Source: Takakia lepidozioides (Eukaryota > Streptophyta > Takakiopsida > Takakiales > Takakiaceae). Taken from it: a DNA stretch of 64,000 bases. A program made the translations under genes and the position numbers. Location: positions 31,636,042-31,700,041 of the forward strand of contig CM060734.1 of NCBI GenBank assembly GCA_030704615.1. Reading direction: 5' to 3'. Under the pieces are notes generated by a model. It worked only from the letters and a program-made list of their open reading frames with translations, ran no database searches and was not told the origin of the DNA. This document shows positions 47,320 through 58,315 of this stretch, one piece after another; the stretch's first letter is position 1; each line of letters opens with the position of its first letter.

Positions 47320-47774
47320 ATGACTGATTGTTCTGAGCGGGCTGAGTGCTTAGAGATATCCAACTCTTCTATCTTGGAGTTTCCACCTCGGATAGCGAAG
47401 GGATGGGTGAGTAAAAGCCGCTCGACATTTGGCGACCATACTCGGGAACTGGGTCATGAACAACCAGATGTGACAGACATCTGGTGGGATCATGGTGGTT
47501 GGAGAATTAAAGAATTTGATGTGAATCAAATTCCCTGTGGAACTGAGAAGGAAAGATTGTCTAAACAATTCTTTCAGAGGTTCTTGGAATTGCCTGATGG
47601 TTGTAAAGAAAACATTCTTAAGAGAGTGCATGATGCTGACCCTGAGTGGGGTCTGGATAAAAGAGTGATAAAGATTTATCAGGTGGCCTGTAGAGGAAGA
47701 GCACATTGGTTACCAACACTGGTTTATGTGATAGCATTGCTATCCATTAAGCGAGTAGAGTTTGAAGGCTGGGA
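47320..47774 (+). pseudogene. 5' part of a gag-type frame, cut by a CACTA transposon
   Basis: The open frame from ATG 47,320 reads ITDIWWDHGGW-like and FFQRFLELPDG-type stretches and stops being meaningful exactly at 47,774, where the CACTA element starts. Beyond the element the same frame (allowing for one GGA duplicate) stays open from 53,256 to a TAG at 53,389. In the same register, after several stops, it runs into the gag of 53,500-54,957. It is therefore read as the N-terminal part of the same gag polyprotein. No known domain is recognised. Confidence 0.6.
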
Positions 47775-48193
47775 CACTAGAAGAGAAACCGGCTTTTTCC
47801 ACGGCTTTTTCCACACTTTTTGTTGTGGAATCAGCCGCAGTCCACACCTGCCGTGGGTGTAAGAAACGACTAATGCTTTCGGACACCCCGTGGACGGCCT
47901 GGCTCTCGGGTGGCCCTGTGGAAAAGTCCACGGGTGGATTTTTTCACGGGGTGCATGGTGACATGGCCGCTGACATGGCCGATGGCATTGCTGATATGGC
48001 AGAGTGTGAAAAAAGCCAGTGTGGCATGTTTCACGGCGGATTTCACACCTTGAACAAGCCACTATGCGACACGTGTCATATTTCACACCTTCAAACAAGT
48101 CATTATGCAACACATGTTCGTTCATGTGTGGTGGTACGCATTAATTAATTATTAATGGATTTCCAATATTAAGTTTGAATATTAATGGATTTA

Positions 48194-48195
<2 letters not shown>

Positions 48196-48225
<30 letters not shown>
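48196..48225. repeat. (ATT)n microsatellite
   Basis: About ten TTA/ATT units inside the CACTA element. Confidence 0.95.
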
Positions 48226-48229
<4 letters not shown>

Positions 48230-48424
48230 AGGGAAAATGGACAGTGGCCTCGATGAGAACATTATTAAATAACAAAATATTGAAATTATGTTTTTTAAAA
48301 CTATATTTATTCGCTCAGATACCAAAACACACCCTTGCAAGAAAGGAGAGTTTGCCTTAGTGTCTATGCTGAGTTGCGTCTCCTACTCTCTGTAATCTAA
48401 TAGGCATTCACCTTTTTCCCTCGG

Positions 48425-49010
48425 TTGTCCCACCCTTGACTGGGGTCAGAAAAGCATTCATTCCACAGTTTCTCCTCATCTCTGTTACATGTTTCTGGAT
48501 ACTTTCCTATTGTTACTTTGGCAGTATCATGTCAAAATCACTCCAAACTATGTACCATCTACCCATGCAGGTTTCTTGTAGCTATCCTTCCACAGGGAAT
48601 CATAAGTAATCTGGAGCTTGAAATCCGGCCCTCTTGGATGACACTCTATCCCTGCTCCTTCAGCTATCCATGCCTCTGCACAGATCATGCATACATCTTT
48701 GCATTGCTGTTAGCAGCTGACAATGGCAGCCTAGATTTGTTCCAGCAAACACCCAACTCAAGTTATCACACCAGTTCCTATTCTCAATTGCATCTACCAC
48801 TCTGTAATCCAAAGGCATTTACCTTCCAAGACGGTTGTCCCACCATTGACTGGGGTCAGAAAAGTATTCATTCCACAACTTCTCCTCTTTGTTACCTATT
48901 TCTGGATACTTTCCTGTTGTCACGTTGGCAGTATCATGTCAAAGTCACTCCAAACTATCAAAGGTTCACTCAACCAGCTAACTTGCAGAATTCTTGAAAC
49001 ATGAAAATGT
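48425..49010 (-). pseudogene. PDF-motif (OSB-type) exon copies inside the CACTA element
   Basis: Two related units on the minus strand read EKLWNEYFSDPSQWWDNR (48,838-48,890) and EKLWNECFSDPSQGWDNRG (48,425-48,480). Between them, at 48,545-48,630, is GPDFKLQITYDSLWKDSY followed by KKPAWVDG. The combination W..yFSDP.QWWDNR and PDFK...T.DsLW...y.kPaWV fits the ~50-residue PDF motif of plant OSB proteins, which bind single-stranded organelle DNA. Donor-like GTAAATG follows one copy. The OB-fold domain is not present. Counterparts at 7.8-8.5 kb lie outside this transposon. Confidence 0.55.
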
Positions 49011-49835
49011 AGGGTGATTCTGATAAGAGGGGAAAACAGAGTGAAATGACATGGCATTGAAAAGAACACAAGTTCATAGAGGGGGAATGGTACATGGGAG
49101 ATTCAATGAGCTGCTTCACCATGGTCGCTTGTAGTTGGATATCACTTGAGACGAAGTGGGGAGGGTATAGGGCATGTAACCTGACCTGCATTCTGGTGTT
49201 TTCATAATGTGAGAGTCCTTGGTCTGTCATTGTTGTGGATGTTTTGAGATGGTGAGAAGCAACATGTTGTCTTAAGCATAGCGGAAATGTACATATATTG
49301 TTAGTGCTCATAATTATAAGTCCGAGTTCCTGTATGGTGTGGCAGGGGCATGTGCCTTAGGGTGCATAGGTCGGAGACATAGAACGTTGTCAACATGGTT
49401 ATAGTAATTACTGGTACAGCAGTTGATAACATGCGCCATTTGGTAAGTAGACTTCAGATAAGTATGTAAAAATAAGATATTGAGTGTTGATCCAAGAACC
49501 GGGGCATGTATCTCTAAATACATATCATAGGATGGAAGTGAGATAATGAAATCATAGAACAAGACAACATAAAGAGCATGTACAGATATCCCTGGATTTT
49601 TATCAAATAGAGGGGGAGTGTGGCATGTACATTTGGAAAGCGGGCATGTGCATGAGAGTAAAATGATCAGAAGTATACTGTTGATCCAAGAACAGGGGCA
49701 TGTGCCATTGAGTATACATCATAAACAGGAGGTGAAGTAAAGAGGTCACTGTACCTGCAGACACCATCCGAAGAAAGAGACCAGGTTCAGAGGTTGGGCA
49801 GCCTGAATCTGTGAAGTTGAGAGTCCCAAGCAACA

Positions 49836-51010
49836 TCAAAGCCCACCCACCATACTCAACCCCAGTCGATCAGCCTTAGTGGCAGGGAAAAGAATGGCAG
49901 CCCACTCGCCAATGCTTCCATACCCCGGGGTGCTTAGTTTGTCAAACTCGGAGTTGAGGGAAAAACTACCAGCCAACGCGTGGGTGAAATTTGACGGAGC
50001 AACAGATTGGCCATAACCTGCACACATCTTCATACGCCCAATACATGCAGTGGCGCAGGGAGAAACAGCCTCCTCAAAGAGACCATGACACTTAATTAAT
50101 TTGAAACCCTGATAAGTGAGAGCTTGTGCGTTGCGTTGTGCCTCCACTGGTCTAGAAATCTGGCTAGCATATGGGGCAGCCTGATGGCATGAGATCAGCC
50201 TAAGCCTGAATGGTTTTGGTGTCTTTGCCTTTTCCCAGTTCTCCTTGTCTACATGGAATGTGCCAGATCTCACTGATTGCAGAAGTTGGAGTTCATGCAA
50301 TAATACAACATCAATGCTGATCCCTTCTCTTTGTATCAGGGATTGAGTTTCTTGCAGCACCCCAAGGGCCTCATTAGAAGGCCTGAGATGCCATTCCGTG
50401 TTGCCATTGCCCCAATATAGCAGCATCAACCACAGAGCCTGAAGCAATTTTAAGACTGCCTCCTGATGACACCTAGCCTTTTCCAGCAATTTGGCAGCAT
50501 TCGTCAGGGATTCAAGCCGCTTGCAACCCTTGTGTTCACATGTTGTCTTTGAGATGATCAGATTATGGCCACCAAAAGGTGTTTGAGAGGGTTGATCAAT
50601 GAGAATGTAAGCCCAGATTTGTGGCGTTCTTTCCTGAGAGTTAGTGTGATACCGTTCAAAGATCTGGCTAATGTCGCCGAGGTTGGCCTGGCCCATAACA
50701 ACTTGGAGATAGTGGCACAGCTCGATGCTCCTCATTGGCTCGTAGGGTTGACTAAAAACAGATATGTCCTTGCCCACGCAATGTTGCCGCAGGATCTGAA
50801 AGCAACGCTTGAATTTGTCCTTGACGAATTTGGTTCTGGTACTGGATTGTAGAGCATAATGGGCTTGGAATCCACAAGCTGCAGACAGGCTTGAAAATCT
50901 ATGACTGAGTTGGTGGTGCTGCCACAGCATAGCCCTTCCTCAGGTCCTCTCCATCCACCACCAAAAGCCAAGGAAGGCCATCATGAACAAAGCTGACCTT
51001 GGCCATTGTG
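49836..51010 (-). pseudogene. Unrecognised captured gene piece, 1.1-kb open frame
   Basis: A minus-strand frame of 364 codons (50,930-49,836) has normal protein-like composition, with a TCEHKGCKRLE motif and a helical LLEKARCHQEAVLKLLQALW stretch. Just upstream, in a different frame, AKVSFVHDGLPWLLVVDGED follows an ATG at about 51,004. A second frame (50,880-50,732) reads FESCGNIAW-like FRSCGNIAWARTYLFLV. These suggest a coding sequence with frame breaks, captured from a host gene. I cannot name the family. It lies between PDF-motif exons and PPR units in the same orientation. Confidence 0.4.
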
Positions 51011-51195
51011 CTGACGTGGAGCACGAAATGAACACCCAAGGGTTCCCTGCAACCAGAAAGCCAGCGAACAGACTGTCAAAAACTGAGGAGAACCTTGTAT
51101 AAGAACAGATTGAAGCACTCATCTTACAAGCTTGTGACCATTTTCTCTTGCCTATAAAGTTACGCTCTGTAATGCAGACATATTCCCAGTTCCTA

Positions 51196-51640
51196 CTACC
51201 TTTTAGTACCTACGCTCTCATGTTTGTGCCATCCAAAGCTTGCTTCATGCCTCACTCTATCATTACAGCTATGTCTATTTTTCCATAGGGAATCACCCAT
51301 TCCCGCATCATTGCTCATAGGTCTCCAAAGCCTCCATCCGCGCCCTTGTTGTGCATATCTTGCAATCATCGCACTCCACGACACCACATCTCGTTCAGCC
51401 ATACTATCGAACACTTCCTTTGCATCCTCGATACACCCATATTTGGCATAAATGCAGTCCACCAGGGCAGTGTTCAGAATGACATCGGGTACAGCATGCA
51501 TGGTACTAACAGGAGCCAAAAGCCCACATTTGTAGGATGGACAAACTTCTTTACATCCTACATTAAGAAAAAGCCACACCTTGCGATTGCGATTGTCCCA
51601 CCATCGTGAAGAAACTCATGCCAGCTCTGCTCCGTGCTGC
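51196..51640 (-). pseudogene. PPR fragment joined to a WWDN motif (unit 2)
   Basis: The minus strand, after an acceptor-like GAATTTGCAG at about 51,650, reads STEQSWHEF, then (next frame) RWWDNRNRKVW. It then reads VPDVILNTALVDCIYAKYGC and DAKEVFDSMAERDVVSWSAM, which are PLS-class pentatricopeptide repeats. PPR proteins of this class act in organellar RNA editing and processing. Frame breaks make it non-functional as seen. Confidence 0.65.
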
Positions 51641-51699
51641 AAATTCAGGGCTGAGTCTGATGAGAGGGCAAAGCAGGCTGAAATAGGTCGAAGAAGAAA

Positions 51700-52160
51700 G
51701 TGCCCTCACCACATTGTCCTCGACCTTGAGTCATGACCCATGGAGGATTTGGCTGACCATGAACCCAAGAGGACCTCTTGTGTGTGCTGCATGTGTTTGT
51801 AGTCTGGCAATGTCAGATTGGTCAATGAGAACCACCACGGTGCAATTGAGCGGGCAGAGATTGAAACACAGCCTGCGTTAGGGTTCAACCTGTCTGGCAT
51901 CATTTCCTCATATGTCTCCAAAGCCTTCGTACCACACTGCGATCATTGCATTCCACGACACGACATCTTGACAGCCATTTCGTCGAACACACCCTTCGCA
52001 TCCTTGGAGAACTCATGGCTGTTGTCCCACCATCGTGAAGGGTAAAACTCATGCCAACTCTGCTCCGTGCTGCAAATTCAGGGCCGAGTCTGATGAGAGG
52101 GCAAAACATGCTGAAATAGGTCGAAGAAGAATGTGCCCTCACCACATTGGCCTCGAGTTC
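51700..52160 (-). pseudogene. PPR/PDF-motif fragment (unit 1), tandem relative of unit 2
   Basis: From 52,085 the minus strand repeats GAATTTGCAG, STEQSWHEFYPSRWWDN and the PPR-like DAKGVFDEMA, a frameshift and stop, then ETYEEMMPDRLNPNAG. It ends with LPDYKHMQHTQEVLLGSW, which resembles the PDFKHK.T.E.LW core of the PDF motif. The intron-like sequence with CTGATGAGAGGGCAAA on the plus strand is shared with unit 2 (51,655) and with 8,280. The two units look like a local tandem duplication of one chimeric gene piece. Confidence 0.6.
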
Positions 52161-52277
52161 CTGCTATCACGATGCTTGGCACTAAGAAAGACCGGACCCC
52201 AAAAAACGCTAAGTCCCAACCCTGCACACCGCGACCTAGCAGCCCTAAATTCGAGCCAACTTTTAAAGTTTTTGAAT

Positions 52278-52370
52278 GTTTTGCACCCTAACATTATATA
52301 AAATAATTATATGGTCCATGTAATTATGTGAAGGTATTTTTAGCTATATATATATGTTAGGGTGCAAAAC
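52278..52370. mobile_element. 93-bp hairpin MITE
   Basis: GTTTTGCACCCTAACAT at 52,278 is the exact inverse of ATGTTAGGGTGCAAAAC ending at 52,370, with an A/T-rich centre. Such short foldback elements are common in plants; target duplication was not resolved. Confidence 0.65.
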
Positions 52371-53000
52371 GTATATATATAACAAGGTACAAAGGCCCTG
52401 GTTAATTTATTTACTGGGTAAGGTTCGTAGTCATATGAGTAGTTAAAACAACTATTTCTATCTAATACTGATTTATATATTTCAATTTACATGAATTTAA
52501 AATATAATTGTGGAGTTGCTAATGAAGTTGTTGAAACCACTTACAATTTAAAATAATCACCTTGTATAGAGACTCACCATGCTACCCACCTAGACTTGGG
52601 TTTCCTTTTTGGTCTCTTGTTAAAATTCTATGGATTTTTTTGAAATATTCTGGTTTTTTCTTTGATGTGTGAGATGACAAAGTCCAAGCATGTCACATAA
52701 ACAAGGAGTTTAACGTAAGGATGATGCAAGTGATTTGTGGCAAAAAATGTAAATCATGCCTATGCTTGTTTGTCTTAGTTGTGTCATAGGTTGCAACGGA
52801 AGAGGGCCACCTTTGAATGCGATCCCCATGCTCATTTCACCAAGGGCATTATAGACTTCATAATGTAGAGATTGAAAATGGGGTGTAGCAGGGGGTGATT
52901 CTTCACTTGCTAGTAGCCCATCGTGCAGATTTCTAAACATGAACATGAAGCTCATGATCATTTTCCAAGGGCATCATTCTCAAACTCCCCATACACCACA
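52371..53000. other. CACTA interior without gene
   Basis: A/T-rich sequence and short frames only, passing into the right subterminal region with TTTCACAC and CACACC motifs from about 53,020. Confidence 0.5.
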
Positions 53001-53255
53001 AATGTGGAAATTCTATGGACCCATTTCACACATGTGTGTGACATGCCATGTAAACTAAGCCAACTCCCGCCACGCTCATGGTTGTTTTCACACCGTTCTT
53101 GCCTCGGGTGTGGATCACATGTGAGACACCCCACAGTTAGGGCATATTTTGAACCACACCTTGGCTCACTCTACAGACCCGTGATAAAAGCCGTGGAATG
53201 TGCCAGGTGTGAGATGGCATACCCATGGAAAAAACCGGTTTCTCTTCTAGTGGGA

Positions 53256-54957
53256 GGAATTGAAGGTGAATGTTTATACTCATATGCATGAGGAGCTTGT
53301 CCTGGTAAAGAATTGGATTCCAAAGGATATTCTGTGGATCAAACTCACAGACTTGTTTGCTATATGGTTATATGGTAACGGAGACTTCTAGTATAGCCAA
53401 GGGTGCATTGAAGCTTGAAAGAAACCCAGGCATATACGAGAGATACTACAGAAGAGAGTTTTGGTTATTGCCACATTAAAGAAATGAAAGACATGGGCCA
53501 TGAGTGATGAAAGAGAAGCTAGACTCTAGAGATATTCAGCAAAAAGAGAAAGTTATCTGAAAGCTAATTATCCATACCTTTGGGAGAGAGAATCATCTAG
53601 ACCTCTCACACCATTAAGATCAGAGAGTACATCACCCATACCAGAAGAATTAGAGTTGGATGCCACTCCTTCTTTTTCTTTGCAAGAAAGATTAAGGGAA
53701 TTGGTACAGGAAGAAGATCAACCACAAGGTGAAAGATCTAAGGTACATCCCTGGATAAAAGATTTGATAGAAATCTTTGATAAGAGTTGGCATGTAACAT
53801 CAAAAGCAGAAACTCCAGTTTCTGAAACAGAAGATGAAGAAAGAGGAGAGGATGTGGTAGAGCCAACGGAGAGTTCAAACTCTCCAACACCATTGCAATT
53901 GAGTTACATGAGTGAAGAAGAAGAAACCCAAGGGCAGAACTTGGAAGATGAAAACAGAGAGAAGAAATTGGAAGATGAAGAGTATGAAGAAGTAGACCCA
54001 ACAGCTAAGGTTGAGACTACAACCAGGACATCCCAACCCGTTGGACCTGGATCAAGTGGAGCACTTGGATCACAAGCCAACGAAGTTGTCGGCTCAGGGG
54101 GATCAAGCGGGCGGCCTGGATCTGGCTCTGGGGGGACAGGGAGTGTGGGAAGTAGTGCAATTGGAGCTGGGAATACTATGAATATAGTGAGGCCAGTAGC
54201 AGGGAGTGCTCAGGGGCTAGCACTTGGTGGAAGTTCCACCACAACTACCACAGGTCCTCAAGGATCAGCACCAGCAAGGGGGCCAGCACCTATCAGTGGG
54301 CAGGGGGTAGGGCCACAGATGGCGTTACAACCAACACGGGAAAAACCACATTTTCCAATATATTCAGGAAAAGGGGATCCTGATGTACACATTAGCCAAT
54401 TTGAGCACATGTGTATAGTGAACAATGAGAATGGCGATGATGCCAAGATGAGACTGTTTCCTTGTTCACTTATAAAGAAAGCAAGTGAATGGTATGCAAG
54501 ATTCCCTGATAATCATTTCCTAACCTGGAATGGCTTGAATACAGCATTCCGAAATAGGTTCAGGACAAGTAAAACTGAGGATGAAGTGTATGGAAGTTTA
54601 CAACAGTTAAAGCAAAAGAAGCATGAAATTGTTGAGGAGTATATGGAAAAGATGAAATTGATGATGAAAAAGCTGGCTGCTGTACCAGCACCAGATTTAC
54701 AGAAGACTTGGTTTGTGAGTGGACTAAGACCAGAGTTGCAAAAGAAAGTGGATATGCTACCCCATAATACAGTGGATGAGGCATTTGAAACAACGAACAG
54801 AATTGAGCAATTGAGAATGCTCAGGAGAGAGAAAATGGATGATGAGGACTTTGAGGATGAGTCAGATGAGGAAGAAGAGCAAGAGCTTAAGAGGAAGAGT
54901 AAGAAGAAGGAAAAGTTGAAGAGGGATAACTATAGAAAAGATTGGAAGAAATCTTGA
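53256..54957 (+). pseudogene. Gypsy family 2, copy A: gag
   Basis: After the CACTA element the gag frame continues with stops at 53,389, 53,416, 53,482 and 53,527 and is then open to 54,957. It has an acidic, Ser/Gly-rich N-terminal part and the Gag core with KPHFPIYSGKGDPDVHISQF, ASEWYARFPDN, TWNGLNTAFRNRF and a Lys/Glu-rich end. A frameshift near 54,945 separates it from the zinc knuckles. The premature stops and the insertion show it is dead. Confidence 0.85.
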
Positions 54958-55577
54958 AGAAGTATGCCACAGAGGCTGCAACACATTGGAAGAAGGGTGT
55001 TTGGTGTGCAAAATGCCAGAATGAAGGCCATACCACCACTGAATGCCACATGAAGGAGAAACACTGTACTATCTGTAAAATGGATAACCATTCTACTGAG
55101 AATTGTTACTACAACAGAAGGACAGCAGCAAGAGAACCTAGGCAAGTAAGGGTGCATCAAGTGCAGCCCCAGCCAAGAAGAAACAGTGATCAGGACCACT
55201 ATGGTAGGTCTGGTGGTTATAACAATGGCATGGAAGGGAGAGGTAATCCAAGAGGGAATTACCAAGGAAATTCTAGATGCAACTATCAGGGTAATCCAAG
55301 GGGGAATTACCAGCCAGGGAATCAGGATTACAGAAACAATCCCAGAACAGACCAAGGGCAAGGACCTAATGGGGAAGAACTGTGTTACTATTGTAATCAG
55401 GCAGGACATCGCAAGGCAGCCTGTCCATTCTGGATCAGACACCAGAATGAGATGAGAGCTCCTGTGAATGAGGGGCCAATGGTGGCAGCTCACATGGTTA
55501 GGCCATGTGTTGTACCAGAAGTAAGTACAATGATAGTAACCAGAATCAAAGCCAAAATAATACCTCGAGTAGATTAG
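54942..55577 (+). pseudogene. Gypsy family 2, copy A: nucleocapsid with three CCHC knuckles
   Basis: Three C-x2-C-x4-H-x4-C motifs are present: CAKCQNEGHTTTEC, CTICKMDNHSTENC and CYYCNQAGHRKAAC. The second and third are separated by a GNY/GNPRGNYQ-rich linker of short imperfect repeats. It follows gag after one frameshift. Confidence 0.85.
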
Positions 55578-55636
55578 GAAGGTGATGATAATGAAGATGG
55601 CAGTGATGTGCCTGAAGATGGAGAGATGAGAAGGAA

Positions 55637-56500
55637 TTGCACAAGGAAGTGACGGATACCATTAGGGAAATGCAGAAGAGTACTGATATTCCTATGGCAG
55701 ATTCCTCTGATTCTGAAAGAGAAGAGGAAGTGAGTGAGGATGAAGGGAAGAAAGAAGCTGCAAAAATGCAGAGTAATGAAGGGACTTTGGTTGAAGTAAT
55801 ATGCCAGTCCAAAGCGGAGATTGCCATTGGACAGCTATTGGCTGTGGCACCTTATTGTAGACACAAGTTGTATCAAGCAATCAATCGGATTGCCCATGTG
55901 ACAGGGAACACAGACCTGAACAACAAGGTGACCAGTTATAATGTGAAGCCGGAAGGGCGAGAAACAGTCATGGACTTTGATGATTCTATGCCTGTAATCC
56001 AATTGAGAATTGGAAGCACAGAACTAACTGATGTACTGATAGATGGAGGCTCTGGAGTGAATATCATGACAGACCAATTAAGGTAGAAGCTTGGTCTAAG
56101 TAACATGAAACCAGCCCCATTTATAGTAACAATGGCAGATCAAAGAAGTGTTCAGCCATTGGGATTGATAAGAGGAGTTAAGATACAGATTCAAAAGATG
56201 ATCTTTAAGATCACAGTAACTGTGTTGAAAATGGATGAAGTCATGGAAGCTTACTCCTTATTGCTGGGTTGACCGTGGCTGAAACAGACCAGGGTATTCC
56301 ATGACTGGAATTCCCAGTTACTAACTGTGCATGATGGGATGCACAAGATACAAATCACCACTAAGAAATCTAGTAGATTACCTGCTACGAGAAGACCTTG
56401 AGGGGTCAGGCAGTATGACTGGAGGGGAGGACTTGATGAGGAGCAGGAAGCTACCCTGTTCGCTGCACACCCAGAGTGGGAGCAAGTTGCAGAGATGCAA
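55637..56500 (+). pseudogene. Gypsy family 2, copy A: aspartic protease remnant
   Basis: The frame contains IQLRIGSTELTDVLIDGGSG, the D-G-G-S-G variant of the retroviral-type protease flap start. A stop follows at 56,084, and then a broken continuation with LLLG before 56,270. The copy is lost beyond about 56,500. Confidence 0.75.
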
Positions 56501-56929
56501 CTGGAAGGCCTAAGTTGTTTAAAAGGTATCTGATGTGGTGTAGTGACGGCAACACCAATTTAGGAAAGGTATCCCAATTGGCGAGAAGCAGAAATGGGGG
56601 GGATAGGTCATGGGGGGGATCGGTCTAAAACTCAGGGGGGCCAGTCAGAAAAACAGATGCAGCATGAACATGGGGGGGATCAGACTAATAAGGAGGAGGG
56701 GGAGCAGCCTGCCAGCCCTTCCCCTCCTGTAGGGGATGAGGCCATGGACATCGACGACGCCTTCCCCCACTCGTCCTGGAACGTTTATACTCTTGCTGCT
56801 TGCAACATGGGCTTCTCCCTTCCAATTTTGCTGACCAGAATGACGAAAGATTCTGGGATGCATTTGTGAATTTTGCTTGGACTGGAGGGTTTGCAACGTG
56901 AGTGGAGAGGGCTGAACGCCGCTGGAGAA
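56501..56929 (+). other. Junction segment between the two gypsy copies
   Basis: G-rich repeats of GGGGGGAT and a short frame with EAMDIDDAFPHSSWNVYTL precede the second gag copy, which starts abruptly at about 56,930. It could be the remains of another element's gag or leader. No known domain. Confidence 0.4.
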
Positions 56930-58315
56930 CAGTTAAGGCAAAAGAAGCATGAAATTGTTGAAGAGTACATGGAAAAGATGGAGTTAATGATGAAAAAGTT
57001 GGCTGCTGTACCAGTACCAGGATTACAGAAGACTTGGTTTGTGAGTGGACAAGACCAGAGTTGCAAAAGAAAGTGGATATGCTACCCCATAATACAGTGG
57101 AGGAGGCATTTGAAACAGCTAACAGAATTGAGCAATTGGGAATGCTCAGGAGAGAGAAAATGGATGATGAGGACTCTGAGGATGAGTCAGATGAGGAAGA
57201 AGAGCAAGAGCTCAAGAGGAAGAGTAAGAAGAAGGAAAAGTTGAAGAGGGATAACTATGAGAAAAGATTGGAAGACATCTTGAAGAAGTATGCCACAGAG
57301 GCTGCAACACATTGGAAGAAGGGTGTTTGGTGTGCAAAATATCCAAGTGGGAATTACCAAGAAAATCCCAGAGGCAACTATCAGGGTAGTCCAAGGGGGA
57401 ATTACCAGCCAGGGAATCAAGATTATAGAAATAATTCCAGAGCAGATCAAGGGCGAGGACCCAATGGTGAAGAACTGTGTTATTATTGTAATCAGGCAGG
57501 ACATTGCAATACAGAGATGTATTTGCTTGGAGCTACGAGGATCTGAAAGGGATACCACCTGAGATCTGTCAGCATAAGATTGAACTGGAACCAGGGTCAG
57601 TACCAATCAAACAGGCAAGGTATAGAATGAATCCCAACTATGCACAGAAGGTTGGAGAAGAGATCAAGAAGTTGGCTGAGGCTAAGTTTATATACCCGAT
57701 AGAGTATACAACTTGGTTGTCACCCATTGTGATAGTTCCCAAGAAGAATGGTAAACTGAGAGTTTGTGTGAACTATAAGAAGTTGAATGCTTGTACGAAG
57801 AAAGATCTTTTCCCTTTGCCATTCACAGAAGCGGTATTAGACATTGTGGCAGGCCATGAGATGTACTCATTCATGGATGGCTTCAGTGGTTATAATCAAG
57901 TGCAAGTGGCAGAAGAAGACCAGGGAAAGACAGCTTTCATCACAGACTGGGGTGTTTATGCATACAAAGTTATGCCTTTTGGACTTTGTAATGCACCAGC
58001 AACCTTTCAGAGAGTGATAAGTGAATCTTTTCATGAGTATCTGGATGATTTCATGCAGGTGTTCTTGGATGATTTCAGTGTGTACAGCTCTAAGAATGAG
58101 CACTTGCATAAATTGGAGTTATGTTTGGCCAGATGTAGGATGAGAGGTCTGGGTCTGAATCCAGAGAAGTGTACTTTCTGTGTGAACTCAGGGGTGCTTT
58201 TGGGACACATTGTGTGTAAGAGGGGACTTCTTGTGGATCCCAGAAAGACAAAGGCCATTAAAGCCTCTCCACCACCAGTAAATGTTAAGAGTCTAAGGAG
58301 ATTCCTTGGACAAAC
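56930..58315 (+). pseudogene. Gypsy family 2, copy B: gag end, one zinc knuckle and RT
   Basis: The start repeats the gag of copy A from KQKKHEIVEEYMEKM (54,608) almost word for word. It runs through a shortened nucleocapsid with only the last CCHC (CYYCNQAGHCN, final Cys lost) and jumps into RT at 57,500 (RDVFAWSYEDLKGIPPEICQ). The protease is deleted. RT carries LSPIVIVPKKNGKLRVCVNY, YSFMDGFSGYNQV, MPFGLCNAPATFQR and VFLDDFSVYS at 58,060 (FLDD in place of YxDD) and ends at RRFLGQT where a solo LTR is inserted. Confidence 0.85.

Larger units (their letters stand above)
47775..53252. mobile_element. Non-autonomous CACTA transposon carrying gene fragments, 5,478 bp
   Basis: Termini are CACTAGAAGAGAAACCGG at 47,775 and its exact reverse complement CCGGTTTCTCTTCTAGTG at 53,252, with the inverted match extending into GGC/GGTTTTT runs. 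The 3-bp target duplication GGA flanks both ends (47,772-47,774; 53,253-53,255). Subterminal DNA on both sides is rich in TTTCACACC, CCACACC and CCACGG motifs in both orientations, as in plant En/Spm elements. No transposase is recognised. The interior holds minus-strand PDF-motif exons, a 1.1-kb unknown frame and two PPR-containing units, so it looks like a gene-capturing CACTA. Confidence 0.88.

Noticed and set aside
50565-50852. 95-codon plus frame inside the CACTA element
   Set aside because: It is the opposite-strand shadow of the larger minus-strand frame.
52179-52200. Second CACTA-like end (CACTAAGAAAGACCGG)
   Set aside because: Similar to the CACTA terminus but no matching inverse end or target duplication was found.
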